From Annona cherimola (Eukaryota > Streptophyta > Magnoliopsida > Magnoliales > Annonaceae), in assembly GCA_030490835.1 (NCBI GenBank), contig CM059972.1, positions 40,155,452 through 40,219,451 of the forward strand: a stretch of DNA of 64,000 nucleotides, written 5' to 3'. This document shows, one piece after another, positions 1 to 10,326 of the stretch. Made by a program: the position numbers and the translations under genes. The notes under the pieces were generated by a model. The model was not told where the DNA came from. It searched no databases and saw nothing but the letters and a program-made list of their open reading frames with translations. Numbering within the stretch: position 1 is the first letter of the stretch; each line of letters begins with the position of its first letter.

Positions 1-429
1 AGAAAAGAGTAGAAGGGAAAAAACCAAGAAACTCTTCTTTATAAATCTCAAAAACTGATCTCTTTAGAGCTTACAAGGGCTGTATTTATAGGTGAATATA
101 TCACCCAATCTTAGCAAATGAAATCCTTCTAGAAAAAAAATTTATATATTTTAAGTAAACTTCTTAAGGAAGTAAACTTAAAATAGATAAATACTTATTT
201 TAAACAGATTCTAAAATATCCTAAGAAAATTTTTCTAGAAAAGGAAATTGTATATTTTAAGTAAACTTCTTAAAAAAGTAAACTTAAAATATATACATGC
301 TTATTTTAAACATATTCTAAAATATTCTAAGAGATCTTCTAAATATATCTAGGAGATCTTACAAAATAGAAATAAATATTCTAAAAACAATCTAAACCCA
401 AATTTATGAAAATATTTTGACGTCCCGCA
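1..429 (-). repeat. 3' LTR of miniature element A (cut by window edge)
   Basis: This is the downstream LTR of a minus-strand element. It aligns with the LTR at 1214-1644 but lacks about 106 bp because the window begins inside it. It carries an extra copy of a roughly 100-bp internal block (TTCTAGAAAAGGAAATTGTA region) that the other LTR lacks. The boundary at 429 is set by the shared CGTCCCGCA end. The following bases 430-447, read on the minus strand, form a purine-rich tract suited to plus-strand priming. Confidence 0.8.
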
Positions 430-1213
430 TTATTCTCTCTGACTTGGAAAAAACTCGTCCTCGAGTTTTGCAATGAACTTTGTTCAACTTCGATGAAAAG
501 TAACAATGTAATTCAGCACTTTGGAATGACATCTTGTTAGTCGACTAAGACTTTGTCACCGAAGTTGCAACTTCTGTTCTAATGAGCTTTCTGAAATTTT
601 CTGAAATTATTGTAACCTTTGTATTTTTCTGAAAATAGACCTTTTTGAAATTTCTAAAAATTGAGAGAGACTTGTAATTTCAAAAAAGTCAGAGGCCTGT
701 TGTAATTGCTGAAAAGTCTAGGGCAGTTCTGCAATTTTTTTTTGGAAACTAAGGGGCAGTTTTGCAAAATTTCAGAAATTGTGAACAGATTTTCCAATGT
801 CAGCTAGCAAAGGGGCTTCTAGAAATATTTGGTTTCTGCTTTTTTGAAAATTTCTGAATCAATGATGTCTTAGCAACAGCTAGGAAGTGGAAGGGCTGGT
901 TTGTAAATCTCCGAAAGGTAGATGGCAACTTGTCCTTGAGGCAGTTCTGGAAACAAGCTGAAATTTCCACCAAGCTCTAGAATTTGTTTGTTGAGGTCCA
1001 ATCTTGCCAAGTTTAGCAACAGAACTTGAAAGTGATTTCAACAACTTCTTAGCAGTATCTTTGCGATGACCAACAGGTGGTTGTAATGGCAGCAGTAGGC
1101 AGAATCAAACAGCTACAGAATGGACAACAATGATAGCACCAGTTCGTGGACAGCAATAATAGCACCAGAAATTGGGTGAAAGTAGTACCAGGTTTGGCTC
1201 TGATACCAATTTC
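430..1213 (-). mobile_element. Non-coding interior of miniature LTR element A
   Basis: Only 784 bp separate the two LTRs and no gag, pol or other frame is visible. The primer-site end (about 1020-1210) resembles the leader of element B (5821-6200), including the GGACAGCAAT-type short repeats, and the far end has a CCTCGAG purine-tract context. Element A is therefore best read as a TRIM-like, internally deleted derivative of the same chromovirus group. It would depend on relatives for every protein. Confidence 0.7.
1197..1208 (-). other. Primer binding site of element A (initiator Met tRNA)
   Basis: Read on the minus strand the site is TGGTATCAGAGC, the canonical plant primer site complementary to the 3' end of initiator methionine tRNA. 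It lies five bases inside the LTR that ends at 1214, which fixes the element's orientation as minus. Confidence 0.85.
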
Positions 1214-1644
1214 TGTAGGATGGGTAGAGAAGAAAATAGAAGAAAGAGGAAGGAACCTCTAAAGAGATGAGAATAGAAGAAGGAAGGTAGAAGGAGTAGA
1301 AGAACAAGGAGAAAGATAAAGAAAAGAGGAGTAGAAGGGAAAAAACCAAGAAACACTTCTTTATAAATCTCAAAAACTGATCTCTTTAGAGCTTACAAGG
1401 GCTGTATTTATAAGTGAACATATCACCCAATCTTAGCAAATGAAATCCTTCTAGAAAAAGAAATTGTATATTTTAAATAAACTTCTTAAGGAAGTAAACT
1501 TAAAATATACACATGCTTATTTTAAACATATTCTAAAATATTCTAGGAGATCTTCTAAATATATCTAGGAGATCTTCCAAAATAGAAATAATATCCTAAA
1601 AACAATCTAAACCCAAATTTATGAAAATATCTTCACGTCCCGCA
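1214..1644 (-). repeat. 5' LTR of miniature element A
   Basis: A 431-bp LTR that begins TGTAGG and ends CCGCA on the plus strand. Its polypurine-rich first part and TATAAATA-like signal near 1405 resemble element B's LTR, but overall similarity is moderate, so A is a different subfamily. TTACA (1645-1649) is the candidate target duplication; its partner lies outside the window. Confidence 0.75.
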
Positions 1645-1942
1645 TTACAAATGCAATCTGCTAGCCCAAAAAACTCTGTTTCAAGAAATATAGACTGAAG
1701 GTACATAGTAGTTATTTTAAAGTGTGGTCATCATCTCATTCCTAAGGACAATATTTCTCAAAATCCTCAATAGCTGAAATTGTGCGCCAAGTCTGCCCCT
1801 GTACAGCTGACCCAACATCATGCTATGACAATCTGTTGAGAGTCCGTTCTTTGGATCCACCTCCTCCAATAACTTTTACTATTAAATGGCTACTTTGAAT
1901 GTCTCCTTTAAATTCAGCATGCAAAAATTGATGTTCACATTA
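1645..1942. other. Unannotated spacer, left target of element B
   Basis: This is pre-existing sequence that continues, after removal of element B, at 6804. A short stop-free stretch on the plus strand around 1755-1880 reads like coding sequence but matches no family I recognise. No gene is called here. Confidence 0.4.
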
Positions 1943-2537
1943 TGATGTAGGATGGGTAGAGAAGAAAATAGAAGAAAGAGGAAGGAACCTCTAGAGATGA
2001 GAAGTGAAGAAAGAAGGTAGAAAGAACAGATGAATAAGGAGAAAAGAACAAGAATAAGGAGAAAAGAACAAGAATAAGTAGAAGAAGTAGAGAATACTTT
2101 TATAAATCTCAGAACTAATGTCCCTTTAGAACTTACAATGACTGTATTTATAGATGAACATACCACCCAATCTTAGCAAATGAAATCCTTCTAGAAAAAG
2201 CAATATATATTTTAAGTAAACTTCTTAAGAAAGTAAACTTCTTAAAAAGGTAAACTTAAAATAGATACATGCTTATTTTAAACAGATTCTAAAATATCCT
2301 AGGAAAATCTTTCTAGAAAAGGAAGTTGCATATTTTAAGTAAACTTCTTAAGGAAGTAAACTTAAAATAGATACATGCTTATTTTAAACAGATCCTAAAA
2401 TATCATAGGAATCTTCTAATATCTTTCAAAAATAGCAAAATAAAATCTTTCTAAATATCCTATGATTATTTCCTTTTTTTACAAAATTCTTGCGCCTAGA
2501 ATAGACAGATTTGAAAAATTTCTTGCTATTTTCATCA
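1943..2537 (-). repeat. 3' LTR of element B
   Basis: A 595-bp LTR identical by eye to 6204-6798. Directly inside it (2538-2552), the minus strand shows a short purine-rich tract (CCGGGGAGAAT) suited to plus-strand priming. The last 112 bases of the polyprotein frame run into this LTR. Confidence 0.93.
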
Positions 2538-5500
2538 ATTCTCCCCGGCTTCGAAAAACTCGCCACTGGAGAGTTCTGACTTTGATACTGCTCAAGAATA
2601 TTTGGATCCAAGTGGCGTAAGTCATCTTCAGTAACCCATGTAGCATCAGAATCAAGCTTGTTTTTCCACTTGACAAGAAATCTTTGCATAATGCCTGATC
2701 CAGTAGTGACAAGTTCATATTGTAGAATATCCTCTATCTGATCTGAAAAAGTAGACGATACTCGTAGAAGTATAGGCACATGTGGTGATGCTGAACTGTT
2801 ATCTGTTGAAATTCCTGCATACAAACTTGGAGGCTCAAAAGTACCTCGGTAAGGAAACAAATCCTCTATATTGAAAGTAGAACTAATTCCTATATCTGAA
2901 GGCAAATCAAGTTCATATGCATTAGATCCCAATTTTCTTAAAACACGAAAGGGGCCATTGGCTCGTGCATGCAATTTCTTAAATGAGTTTTTAGGATATC
3001 TTTCTGGACGTACACGAGCCATGACATAATCCCCAACATCAAATTCATGTTTTCTTCTATGAACATCTGCAGCAAGCTTATAATTTTCATTACTTAGAGT
3101 AATCTTTCTTCTAATATCAGCATGAATATCTCGAATGTGTTGAGCAAAAGATTCAGCAGTACCAAATGAACGGGTATCAATGGGTAAAGGAATTAAATCG
3201 ATGGGAGCTCGAGGAATATAACCATAGACAATTTCAAAAGGAGATTTCCCAATAGAACAATTAACTGAATTGTTGTCTGCAAATTCGACAATAGCCAATA
3301 CAGAATCCCAAGTTCCAATATGTTCTCCCACCAAAGTCCTAAGCAGATTTCCCAAACTCCGATTGACTACCTCAGTTTGGCCATCAGTTTGTTGATGAAA
3401 AGCAGATGAAAATTTCAATTTGGTACCCGAAAGTGTCCACAATGTTTTCCAAAAATAGCATACAAATTTAACATCCCAATCAGAAACGATGAAAGTTGGT
3501 AAACCGTGAAGCTTAACAATTTCTCTAAAGAATAATTTTGACATATATGAAGCACAAGCAGATTTCATACATGGGATAAAATGATCCATTTTCAAAAATC
3601 TATCAACTACCACAAGAATTGAATCAAATCCTCGAGAGGTTTTAGGCAATCCGAGAATAAAGTCCATACTAATGTCTTGCCAAAGAATATGTGATATAGG
3701 CAGAGAAGTGTATAGTCCAGTGTTTCTCTTTTGAGCTGTATTTGCGTCCTCTTTGGCTACTATAGCTAGAATGAGTCTCGAATCTTGTTCTTCTTTTTCA
3801 AATTGTTTTCTTGTAAGAATATGCAAAGGTCGTTTTTCAGATGAATCAACTGGAGACTCTTTGTGGGATCTATCACTTTCTTTAGGTTTAGCAGGCTTCA
3901 AAAGGATAGATTTTCCATTATGCTTAATAATATAGGTGTTGGGTTGCCCATAATGGATTACTTTTAAATCATATAGCCATGGTCGACCAAGAAGAATATG
4001 AGCCACATCCATGGGTAGCACATCACACCAAATATGATCAGAATAATCACCCATCGATATAGGAACCAAGCATCTTTCATTAACAGGAAGTGTAGTTTTG
4101 TCTACCCATGCTACACAATATGGATGAGGATGTGGTTCAATTTTCAAATTCAATCTGGCTATAGCTGATTTGGCAATTACATTCATGGAACTACCTCCAT
4201 CTATAACAATCTTGCATACTGTATTCCCACATTTAAAAAATTGATGAAATATATTTGTGCGTCTCCAATCACTATTTGAAAAAGTAGTCAAAATGCAACG
4301 CATAACATTTAATTGCAAGTCCTCATTATAGCTATAGTCTCCATCAAGTTCACAATCCGATGGTTCATCAAAAGTTTCAGCAACTTGATCAATGGTCACA
4401 TCTTCATGATCCTCTACATGATTAATTGTGAGTGTGTGCTGAGGACATTGTGATGCAATATGACCTTTACCCCCACAACGAAAACATGGACCATTAATCC
4501 GCTTACTAGTAGCATCAAATCGAGAAACTGGATTACTCTTTTCCCTACTTGTGTATTGTTCAGGCAATGGTTTAGTTGTTCCTTGAAAAGACGTTAGATT
4601 AGAATTTAATTTGGATACCCTTGTCTCTCCAGTTTGTGGAATCAAACGTTTGTTAGTGAAAGATTTTTGAAAATTTTCCAATTCTAGAGCTTTATAATAT
4701 GCGTCTTCCACAGAAACAACTGAATGCAATTTCAACAAAGTTTTGATTTCTGGTTTCAAGCCATTGATAAACTTTGTTCGTGTAACCCAAGGATCTTCCT
4801 GTATTCCACATTTCATTTTTAAATCTTCAAACTTATTAAGATAGTCAGTTACACTTAATGATCCTTGTCTCAAGTTAACCAGTTGTTCCAATAGTTGAGT
4901 CTGATGATATTCAGGAAGGTATTTCTCTTTCAATTTAGCTTTCATTTCAGCCCATGTTGTGTTAGGTACTCCTATGCGTTGACTTTCATCTAGAACCCCT
5001 TGCCAATAGCGTTTGGCAGACCCAACAAGTTTCATTTTTGTAAATCTCAATCGTTGGGCATCATCCATATCATACCAACAAAAGAAATCTTCCATGTCTG
5101 CCAACCAATCTAAGAAAGCATTAGGGTCTAGACGACCGTCATAACTAGGAGCATCTACCTTGACTTGTTTTGCCACCCAAGAATTATCAGTTACACGCCG
5201 TTGTTGTTGTGTAAAAGGTATATTATAATTTCTCTGATAGTTCCCATGTCTAAGATTGTTTGCAAAACCAATTTCATAAAAATTATTGTCGTTTTCATGA
5301 TTTTCCAAATTTGTATGCATTTCTGGAATATGTGAATGCTCTGGGTTATGATGACTTTTAGCATGTATGTTTGGATTTTGGAGAAGGCCAGTTATGATAG
5401 GAGAGCTACTAGAAGCATGAGTATTGTGTGATTGACCATTTCGAAATGATTGTCCAGTCTCAATCATAGGACGTTTTCCAACAATTTCAGTCAACCTATT

Positions 5501-5662
5501 TACCGAGGTAATGAGAGATTGAATGGAAGAGGTGGTTTCTTTTTGGAAATCTTCTTGCTTTTGGGCCAAGGTATCACAAAGGGCTGTTAAAGATTCAAAT
5601 CGATTATCAATAGAATTGGATAAAGCTTCGAGTTCAGCATTTAATTCAGCATTAGTAGGCAT
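2426..5662 (-). CDS. Gag-protease-integrase-chromodomain polyprotein (no RT/RNase H)
   Basis: The frame is open for 1078 codons from an ATG at 5662. Domains in order: N-terminal linker; retrotransposon Gag core about 165-330 (FLDWLADMEDFF, RYWQG); CCHC zinc knuckle 393-406 (CFRCGGKGHIASQC); aspartic protease with DGGSS at 488-492 in place of the usual DSGSS/T; then, after about residue 640, a direct join to the integrase core. The integrase keeps D667, D728 and E764 (DD35E spacing), although residue 729 is Trp where Arg is usual (SDWD for SDRD). A GPF module sits at 903-905 and a chromodomain at about 975-1025 (FLVKWKN, ATWVTEDDL). The complete RT, RNase H and HHCC finger are absent, and the join is in frame. 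Gag should package RNA, and integrase plus chromodomain should direct insertion into chromatin. The C-terminus is encoded in the LTR. Family assignment is firm; the exact chromovirus clade (Reina- or Galadriel-like) is inferred. Confidence 0.92.
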   Translation of the reverse strand: MPTNAELNAELEALSNSIDNRFESLTALCDTLAQKQEDFQKETTSSIQSLITSVNRLTEIVGKRPMIETGQSFRNGQSHNTHASSSSPIITGLLQNPNIHAKSHHNPEHSHIPEMHTNLENHENDNNFYEIGFANNLRHGNYQRNYNIPFTQQQRRVTDNSWVAKQVKVDAPSYDGRLDPNAFLDWLADMEDFFCWYDMDDAQRLRFTKMKLVGSAKRYWQGVLDESQRIGVPNTTWAEMKAKLKEKYLPEYHQTQLLEQLVNLRQGSLSVTDYLNKFEDLKMKCGIQEDPWVTRTKFINGLKPEIKTLLKLHSVVSVEDAYYKALELENFQKSFTNKRLIPQTGETRVSKLNSNLTSFQGTTKPLPEQYTSREKSNPVSRFDATSKRINGPCFRCGGKGHIASQCPQHTLTINHVEDHEDVTIDQVAETFDEPSDCELDGDYSYNEDLQLNVMRCILTTFSNSDWRRTNIFHQFFKCGNTVCKIVIDGGSSMNVIAKSAIARLNLKIEPHPHPYCVAWVDKTTLPVNERCLVPISMGDYSDHIWCDVLPMDVAHILLGRPWLYDLKVIHYGQPNTYIIKHNGKSILLKPAKPKESDRSHKESPVDSSEKRPLHILTRKQFEKEEQDSRLILAIVAKEDANTAQKRNTGLYTSLPISHILWQDISMDFILGLPKTSRGFDSILVVVDRFLKMDHFIPCMKSACASYMSKLFFREIVKLHGLPTFIVSDWDVKFVCYFWKTLWTLSGTKLKFSSAFHQQTDGQTEVVNRSLGNLLRTLVGEHIGTWDSVLAIVEFADNNSVNCSIGKSPFEIVYGYIPRAPIDLIPLPIDTRSFGTAESFAQHIRDIHADIRRKITLSNENYKLAADVHRRKHEFDVGDYVMARVRPERYPKNSFKKLHARANGPFRVLRKLGSNAYELDLPSDIGISSTFNIEDLFPYRGTFEPPSLYAGISTDNSSASPHVPILLRVSSTFSDQIEDILQYELVTTGSGIMQRFLVKWKNKLDSDATWVTEDDLRHLDPNILEQYQSQNSPVASFSKPGRIDENSKKFFKSVYSRRKNFVKKGNNHRIFRKILFCYF

Positions 5663-6203
5663 GGTGACTCAAAATTCAACTTATGCTGATATAGGAAAGA
5701 CTTGCTACTAAGAATGATTTTTTTTTCTCCCTTTTTTAAAAAGGTTCAAAAGCAAAGAACTTGATTGAAACAGATATGAATTAAGTACTTTCAACTAGAG
5801 AAAATGTACCTGTTGAGGTCCAATATTACCAAGTTTAGCGAGAGACAGCTTGAAAGTAATTTCAGCAACTTCTTAGCAGTATTTTCGCGATGACCAGTAG
5901 GTTGTTATGATGGCAGCAGTAGACAGCATAAAACAGCGACGGAATGGGCAGCAATGATAGCACCAGCTTGTGGACAGCAAACTCCAATAGAATAGACAGC
6001 AATGATAGTACCAGCTTGTGGACAGCAAACTCCAATAAAATGGACGGCAGTGTTTTGTAGATGGCAGCAGTTCGTGGACAGCAATATGACAATAGGATGG
6101 ACAGCAGTGATTTGTGGACAGCAGCAGTTTTTTTTTTTTTTTTGAATAGCAAACAGTACAGAATTTGGGTGAAAGTAGTACCAGGTTTGGCTTTGATACC
6201 AAT
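5663..6203 (-). other. Leader of element B with tandem repeats
   Basis: A 541-bp untranslated leader between primer site and polyprotein ATG. It holds two near-perfect 48-bp tandem units at 5949-6044 and further partial units to about 6125, all built around GGACAGCA. A run of T bases follows at 6127-6143. Related units are present in element A, so the repeat is a family trait, possibly part of the packaging signal (inference). Confidence 0.7.
6190..6201 (-). other. Primer binding site of element B (initiator Met tRNA)
   Basis: The minus strand reads TGGTATCAAAGC, one mismatch from the canonical TGGTATCAGAGC. It lies two bases inside the 5' LTR. Confidence 0.85.
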
Positions 6204-6798
6204 TGATGTAGGATGGGTAGAGAAGAAAATAGAAGAAAGAGGAAGGAACCTCTAGAGATGAGAAGTGAAGAAAGAAGGTAGAAAGAACAGATGAATAAGG
6301 AGAAAAGAACAAGAATAAGGAGAAAAGAACAAGAATAAGTAGAAGAAGTAGAGAATACTTTTATAAATCTCAGAACTAATGTCCCTTTAGAACTTACAAT
6401 GACTGTATTTATAGATGAACATACCACCCAATCTTAGCAAATGAAATCCTTCTAGAAAAAGCAATATATATTTTAAGTAAACTTCTTAAGAAAGTAAACT
6501 TCTTAAAAAGGTAAACTTAAAATAGATACATGCTTATTTTAAACAGATTCTAAAATATCCTAGGAAAATCTTTCTAGAAAAGGAAGTTGCATATTTTAAG
6601 TAAACTTCTTAAGGAAGTAAACTTAAAATAGATACATGCTTATTTTAAACAGATCCTAAAATATCATAGGAATCTTCTAATATCTTTCAAAAATAGCAAA
6701 ATAAAATCTTTCTAAATATCCTATGATTATTTCCTTTTTTTACAAAATTCTTGCGCCTAGAATAGACAGATTTGAAAAATTTCTTGCTATTTTCATCA
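6204..6798 (-). repeat. 5' LTR of element B
   Basis: A 595-bp LTR with U3 at the high-coordinate end. It drives transcription leftwards into the polyprotein. It is followed by the second CATTA copy. Confidence 0.93.
6406..6413 (-). promoter_or_regulatory. TATA box in 5' LTR of element B
   Basis: The minus strand reads CTATAAATACAG around this site, a good plant TATA box in the middle of the LTR. Transcription would start about 30 bp further left. The same signal is present in the 3' LTR and, in related form, in element A. Confidence 0.6.
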
Positions 6799-6803
6799 CA
6801 TTA

Positions 6804-8988
6804 TCCATGTCAGATCCAGCCAACCCCTACCTTGCATCTTTCCATACTGACTGACTCATGCTGCCATCTGTAAGCCCCTAGGTTGTTTAGAAGTGTGTTA
6901 TGGTGATGATGATGGAATTAGCCTATGAGGCTTATAGTTGAAACTTTTTCATTCTAAACAGAAATGGGTTATTTATGTGTTTTGAGGCCTATGAATGGCA
7001 TGAATGGCATGAACATGTGTCCTATGTCTTGTGGTGAGTTTGCATGGATGATTTGGTTAGAAGTGGCAGTATATGTGATATGGCCCATTGAGTCAAATCT
7101 TGGTGAAATGTAACCACAATGGTAATATTTTGTGTTAGCCACATCATTGCTTGATGTTTTGGCATGAACAACGTTTAAATGAATAGGGTTCTTAGAGTGC
7201 GTAGCAAGCCCAAAGACCAGTATTGAAAGGTTTTGGAAATTGAGGTTTCGAGTTAAGTGTTTAAATTTTAAGTTATCCAATGGGTTGGGTTAATGGAGAG
7301 GAAACCTAATGAAACCATTGGGGCATGTTTCTCTCATATTTTGTGGTCATTGGTGGAGATATGGTGTGAATTTGGAGAGGATTGAATGTCTGATAAAGAA
7401 GATTGGATAGGTATAGTTATGGGCTGTGACTTCGCGTGACTTTGATGGAATCTCATGGTTTGTGTTCTAGGAATTTTGAGCTGAAATTTTGTGGAAAAAG
7501 GTAGATCTTGAAGTTAGTAGTTCAACTCAAAAAGAACCATGTCAATCTGAGTTCGTGGGAGGAAGTTATGATCAAAATAGTGCGGACTGTCAAAAAAATT
7601 AGTTTTAGCAAAACTGCAGAAGTTTACAGGAAACGACAATGCTTTCTCGTGGAAACAATGACTGATGTAGGAAAAGAGAGTTTCTGAAGCAGAAACGTTG
7701 ACGGTCTTGGGTGGAAATATCAATGGTTTCAGATGGAAAACTCGACAATTTTTGCCACAGACAGCAAGTTTAAAACACAATCTGGATAACCCTAAACTAT
7801 TTCGATTAATTTCTATATCTTCTAGGGCTCTGCTGGACAACCCTTAACTATTTCAACTCATATCTATCTCCTCTGGGGCTCTAGAGCCACAAAAAGGGTT
7901 AGGGTATTTGTTAGGAAGATTGATTGAAGGAGTCTGGGGCTAAAAATTCACAGAGAACCAGAGGATTTTTAGCTTGGGGAGGTGTTTTTGCTACACAGTT
8001 GGATTTCACCTACACAACTTGAGGAGAGAGATTGAGGCAAGTAGGATGTTTTGTAGAGTTTTCTTGCGATTTTCTTATGATTTAGCATGTATGTGACAGG
8101 TTGTAATGAGATTTGATAACTTTATGGTTAGAGGTTTTGGATCATTGGAATCCTAGTTGTTGCATGATTTATTGAAGAGATTTCATGTTTTATTTGTCAT
8201 GTTTTGAGATTTCATGCTTTTGGGAAATGATTCACATGAATTGATTTTGAGCATGGGATGATAGGACATACCTCACAATAATTTTGTTTATCATGGGTGC
8301 ACGCGTAAGCATGAATATTGGACATGAGACCCATCCAAATAAAATTCATACCATGTAAGGCACAATCGTAGCATTATGGGTTAATTTAGGATTTGTTTTA
8401 TACATTTATTGACAGATAATTTAGACAGATTTATTCTGAATACAGGTGTTCCCATGTTCCTCCTTCATTTGACATGATTCTAAGGAGACGTTGGAATTTT
8501 GCTCGATAAGCGAGGTCTTAGGAAGTAGTGACCACCAATTGTGGGTGTTAGCCACTGATGCACTACACCAACAGTGAAGGGATTCTCCATGACAAAACGG
8601 TGATGGATATCATGATGTTTCAGGCCAAATTCATACCACTGCAAGGCACAATGATAGTGTCATGGCTAATTTAGGATTTGTTTTATATATTTTGACATAG
8701 TTTAGATGGATTTAATTTCTATTTTGGTTTTCTCATCATGCAAGTTTTCTTCTTAAGCAATTTTATGTATTTCTTATTGTCTAAGTCAGCTATTTCTTGT
8801 AAATAAAGATGTTTTGTTCCCATATAAGTTCTTATTTTGATAGTTGGTTAATTGACGGCTTCTTATTTGCCTAGGGTTCTCTTTTTCTTTTCTACAAGTC
8901 CCTTCAAATCCTCAATTCTTCTAGTTTTTTTCTTTCCTTCTTCCCTTTAAGAAGATCTATCCCTTTTTATTCTACTTCTCCTCCACTT
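6804..8988. other. Gene-free spacer with a dispersed direct repeat
   Basis: About 2.2 kb without a convincing gene. The short frames here have no recognisable domain. A direct repeat of about 90 bp (8342-8433 and 8627-8714, starting AAATTCATACC) flanks a slightly more GC-rich stretch, which suggests an old, unidentified repeat. The first bases continue the sequence interrupted by element B. Confidence 0.5.
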
Positions 8989-9128
8989 GTTCTACGTCGA
9001 TTTTCCTTCTGTAAAGCAACATCGCTAACTACTCTGCCATGACAATCTACATATCATTGTTCTACATCGATTTTCCTTCTGTAAAGCAACATCACTAGCT
9101 ACTCTGCCATGACAATCTACATATCATT
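8989..9128. repeat. 70-bp tandem duplication
   Basis: Two head-to-tail 70-bp copies (8989-9058, 9059-9128), each starting GTTCTAC and ending CATATCATT. They differ at about three positions, so the duplication is fairly recent. Confidence 0.9.
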
Positions 9129-9280
9129 CCTAATTATGATGTTGTTCACAACCCTTAAAAGTAGCGATTGTGCACGAAGTGTCACTGTTCACAACATCCT
9201 TAACCCTGTATTAGGACAACCATGACTTTGAATACCAACTAATACCAATCTGATACAGTCATATTGTTTCTGAATACCTT

Positions 9281-9521
9281 GGGTGTGTTTGACAATTGGG
9301 AAAAAATGGGGGGAAAAGTAAGAGAATAATGTGATATTATAGGAGTAATAATCAGAAATAAAGGAATAAAGTTAAAATAGATTATAAAAAGATGTAGAAA
9401 AATGATTGAAAATAGGGTAATTACACAGTTATTATATCAAATCATTTTAAAATGGGTGTAGAAAGTAGGGGAAATGTTTTGGAAACTTTTCCACCTTTTT
9501 CTCCATTTCTCAAACACAACC
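9281..9521. mobile_element. hAT-like MITE
   Basis: A 241-bp AT-rich non-coding unit with imperfect terminal inverted repeats: GGGTGTGTTTGACAA at the left and CTCAAACACAACC at the right. The interior (AATAAAGTTAAAATAGATTA) recurs in the remnant at 20526-20740. Terminal sequences of this kind are typical of plant hAT-derived MITEs. No clean 8-bp target duplication was found. Confidence 0.6.
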
Positions 9522-10101
9522 TATATAAGGTTGTTTTGGCCAGGCTATAAAAAAACAACCCATATTAGTTTGTCTGTAATAGTCGTATCTTTGATGAATA
9601 AAAATGGCTCAATACCCTATTTTCTCAACAAAACTTGTCCTTTTCATGTTATTTCAAGATATTTCAGATTTATTTTTAAAATTTCATAGTTCCAAATTTT
9701 TTTAATTGCATAAAAGAGCTGTCTTAGGAGAAATGATCTGTATGCTAGAACTTGGATTTTAAAAATGCAAAACATATATTCCAGCATATCGTAATTTTCT
9801 CTTTTGTTGTTTTTTCTTCATAATTTGTTGGCTTTTAAAAATATGGCCAATACAACCCTGGGTAACACATGGTGAACCCATATCATATAGGATTTTCAAT
9901 AAGCCAATACAACCTCTGATGCCAATATTCAGAACCATGGCTGCAATTATCTGCAGGGTTTGATTTCTTTTGATCAACCTTCAACAACATTTAATATCTG
10001 ACAGTTGCTTGGGAGGCCTCTTAAGATTCATCATGTAACATGTTTCTTTGGATCTTTTTATATCAGATCCAGATAAACCAATGTTGCCTCTTTCCCCCTC
10101 A
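9522..10101. other. Gene-free spacer
   Basis: About 580 bp of AT-rich sequence with no frame, repeat or RNA gene that I can support. Confidence 0.4.
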
Positions 10102-10326
10102 TGATGAAAATAGAAGGAAATATTTCAAAACTGTCTATTCTAGGCGCAAGAATCTTGTAAAAGGGAAATAATCTTAGGATATATTAGAAAGATTTTATTG
10201 TAGTATTTTGTTCTATCTTTGGAAGATATTAGAAGATTTTCTAAGATATTTTAGGATTATTTCCCCTTCACAAGATTCTTGCGCCTAGAATAAATAGATT
10301 TGAAATATTTCCTTCTATTTTCATCA
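10102..10326. repeat. Inverted LTR ends (hairpin)
   Basis: 10102-10254 is the start of a chromovirus LTR in plus orientation (TGATGAAAATAGAAGG). 10255-10326 is the same terminal segment in minus orientation. The outer ~72 bp (10102-10174 and 10255-10326) form an inverted repeat around an 80-bp loop. It probably arose where oppositely oriented copies of the element-B family met. Confidence 0.75.

Larger units (their letters stand above)
1943..6798 (-). mobile_element. Element B: young chromovirus derivative lacking reverse transcriptase
   Basis: A complete 4856-bp LTR retrotransposon on the minus strand. It is bounded by TGATG...ATCA LTRs and flanked by the 5-bp target duplication CATTA (1938-1942 and 6799-6803). 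The two 595-bp LTRs show no difference by eye, which implies recent insertion. Between them are a primer site, a 541-bp leader and a single open frame for Gag, protease, integrase and chromodomain. The element is shorter than an autonomous chromovirus (usually 5-6 kb or more) because reverse transcriptase, RNase H and the integrase zinc finger are missing. It must borrow reverse transcriptase to move. Confidence 0.93.

Noticed and set aside
1750..1880. Possible host exon on the plus strand
   Set aside because: It is stop-free for about 40 codons, but there is no family match, no convincing splice sites and no neighbours.
7514..7840. 108-codon minus-strand frame
   Set aside because: No domain, no homologue I recognise, AT-rich spacer context and no promoter or splice evidence.
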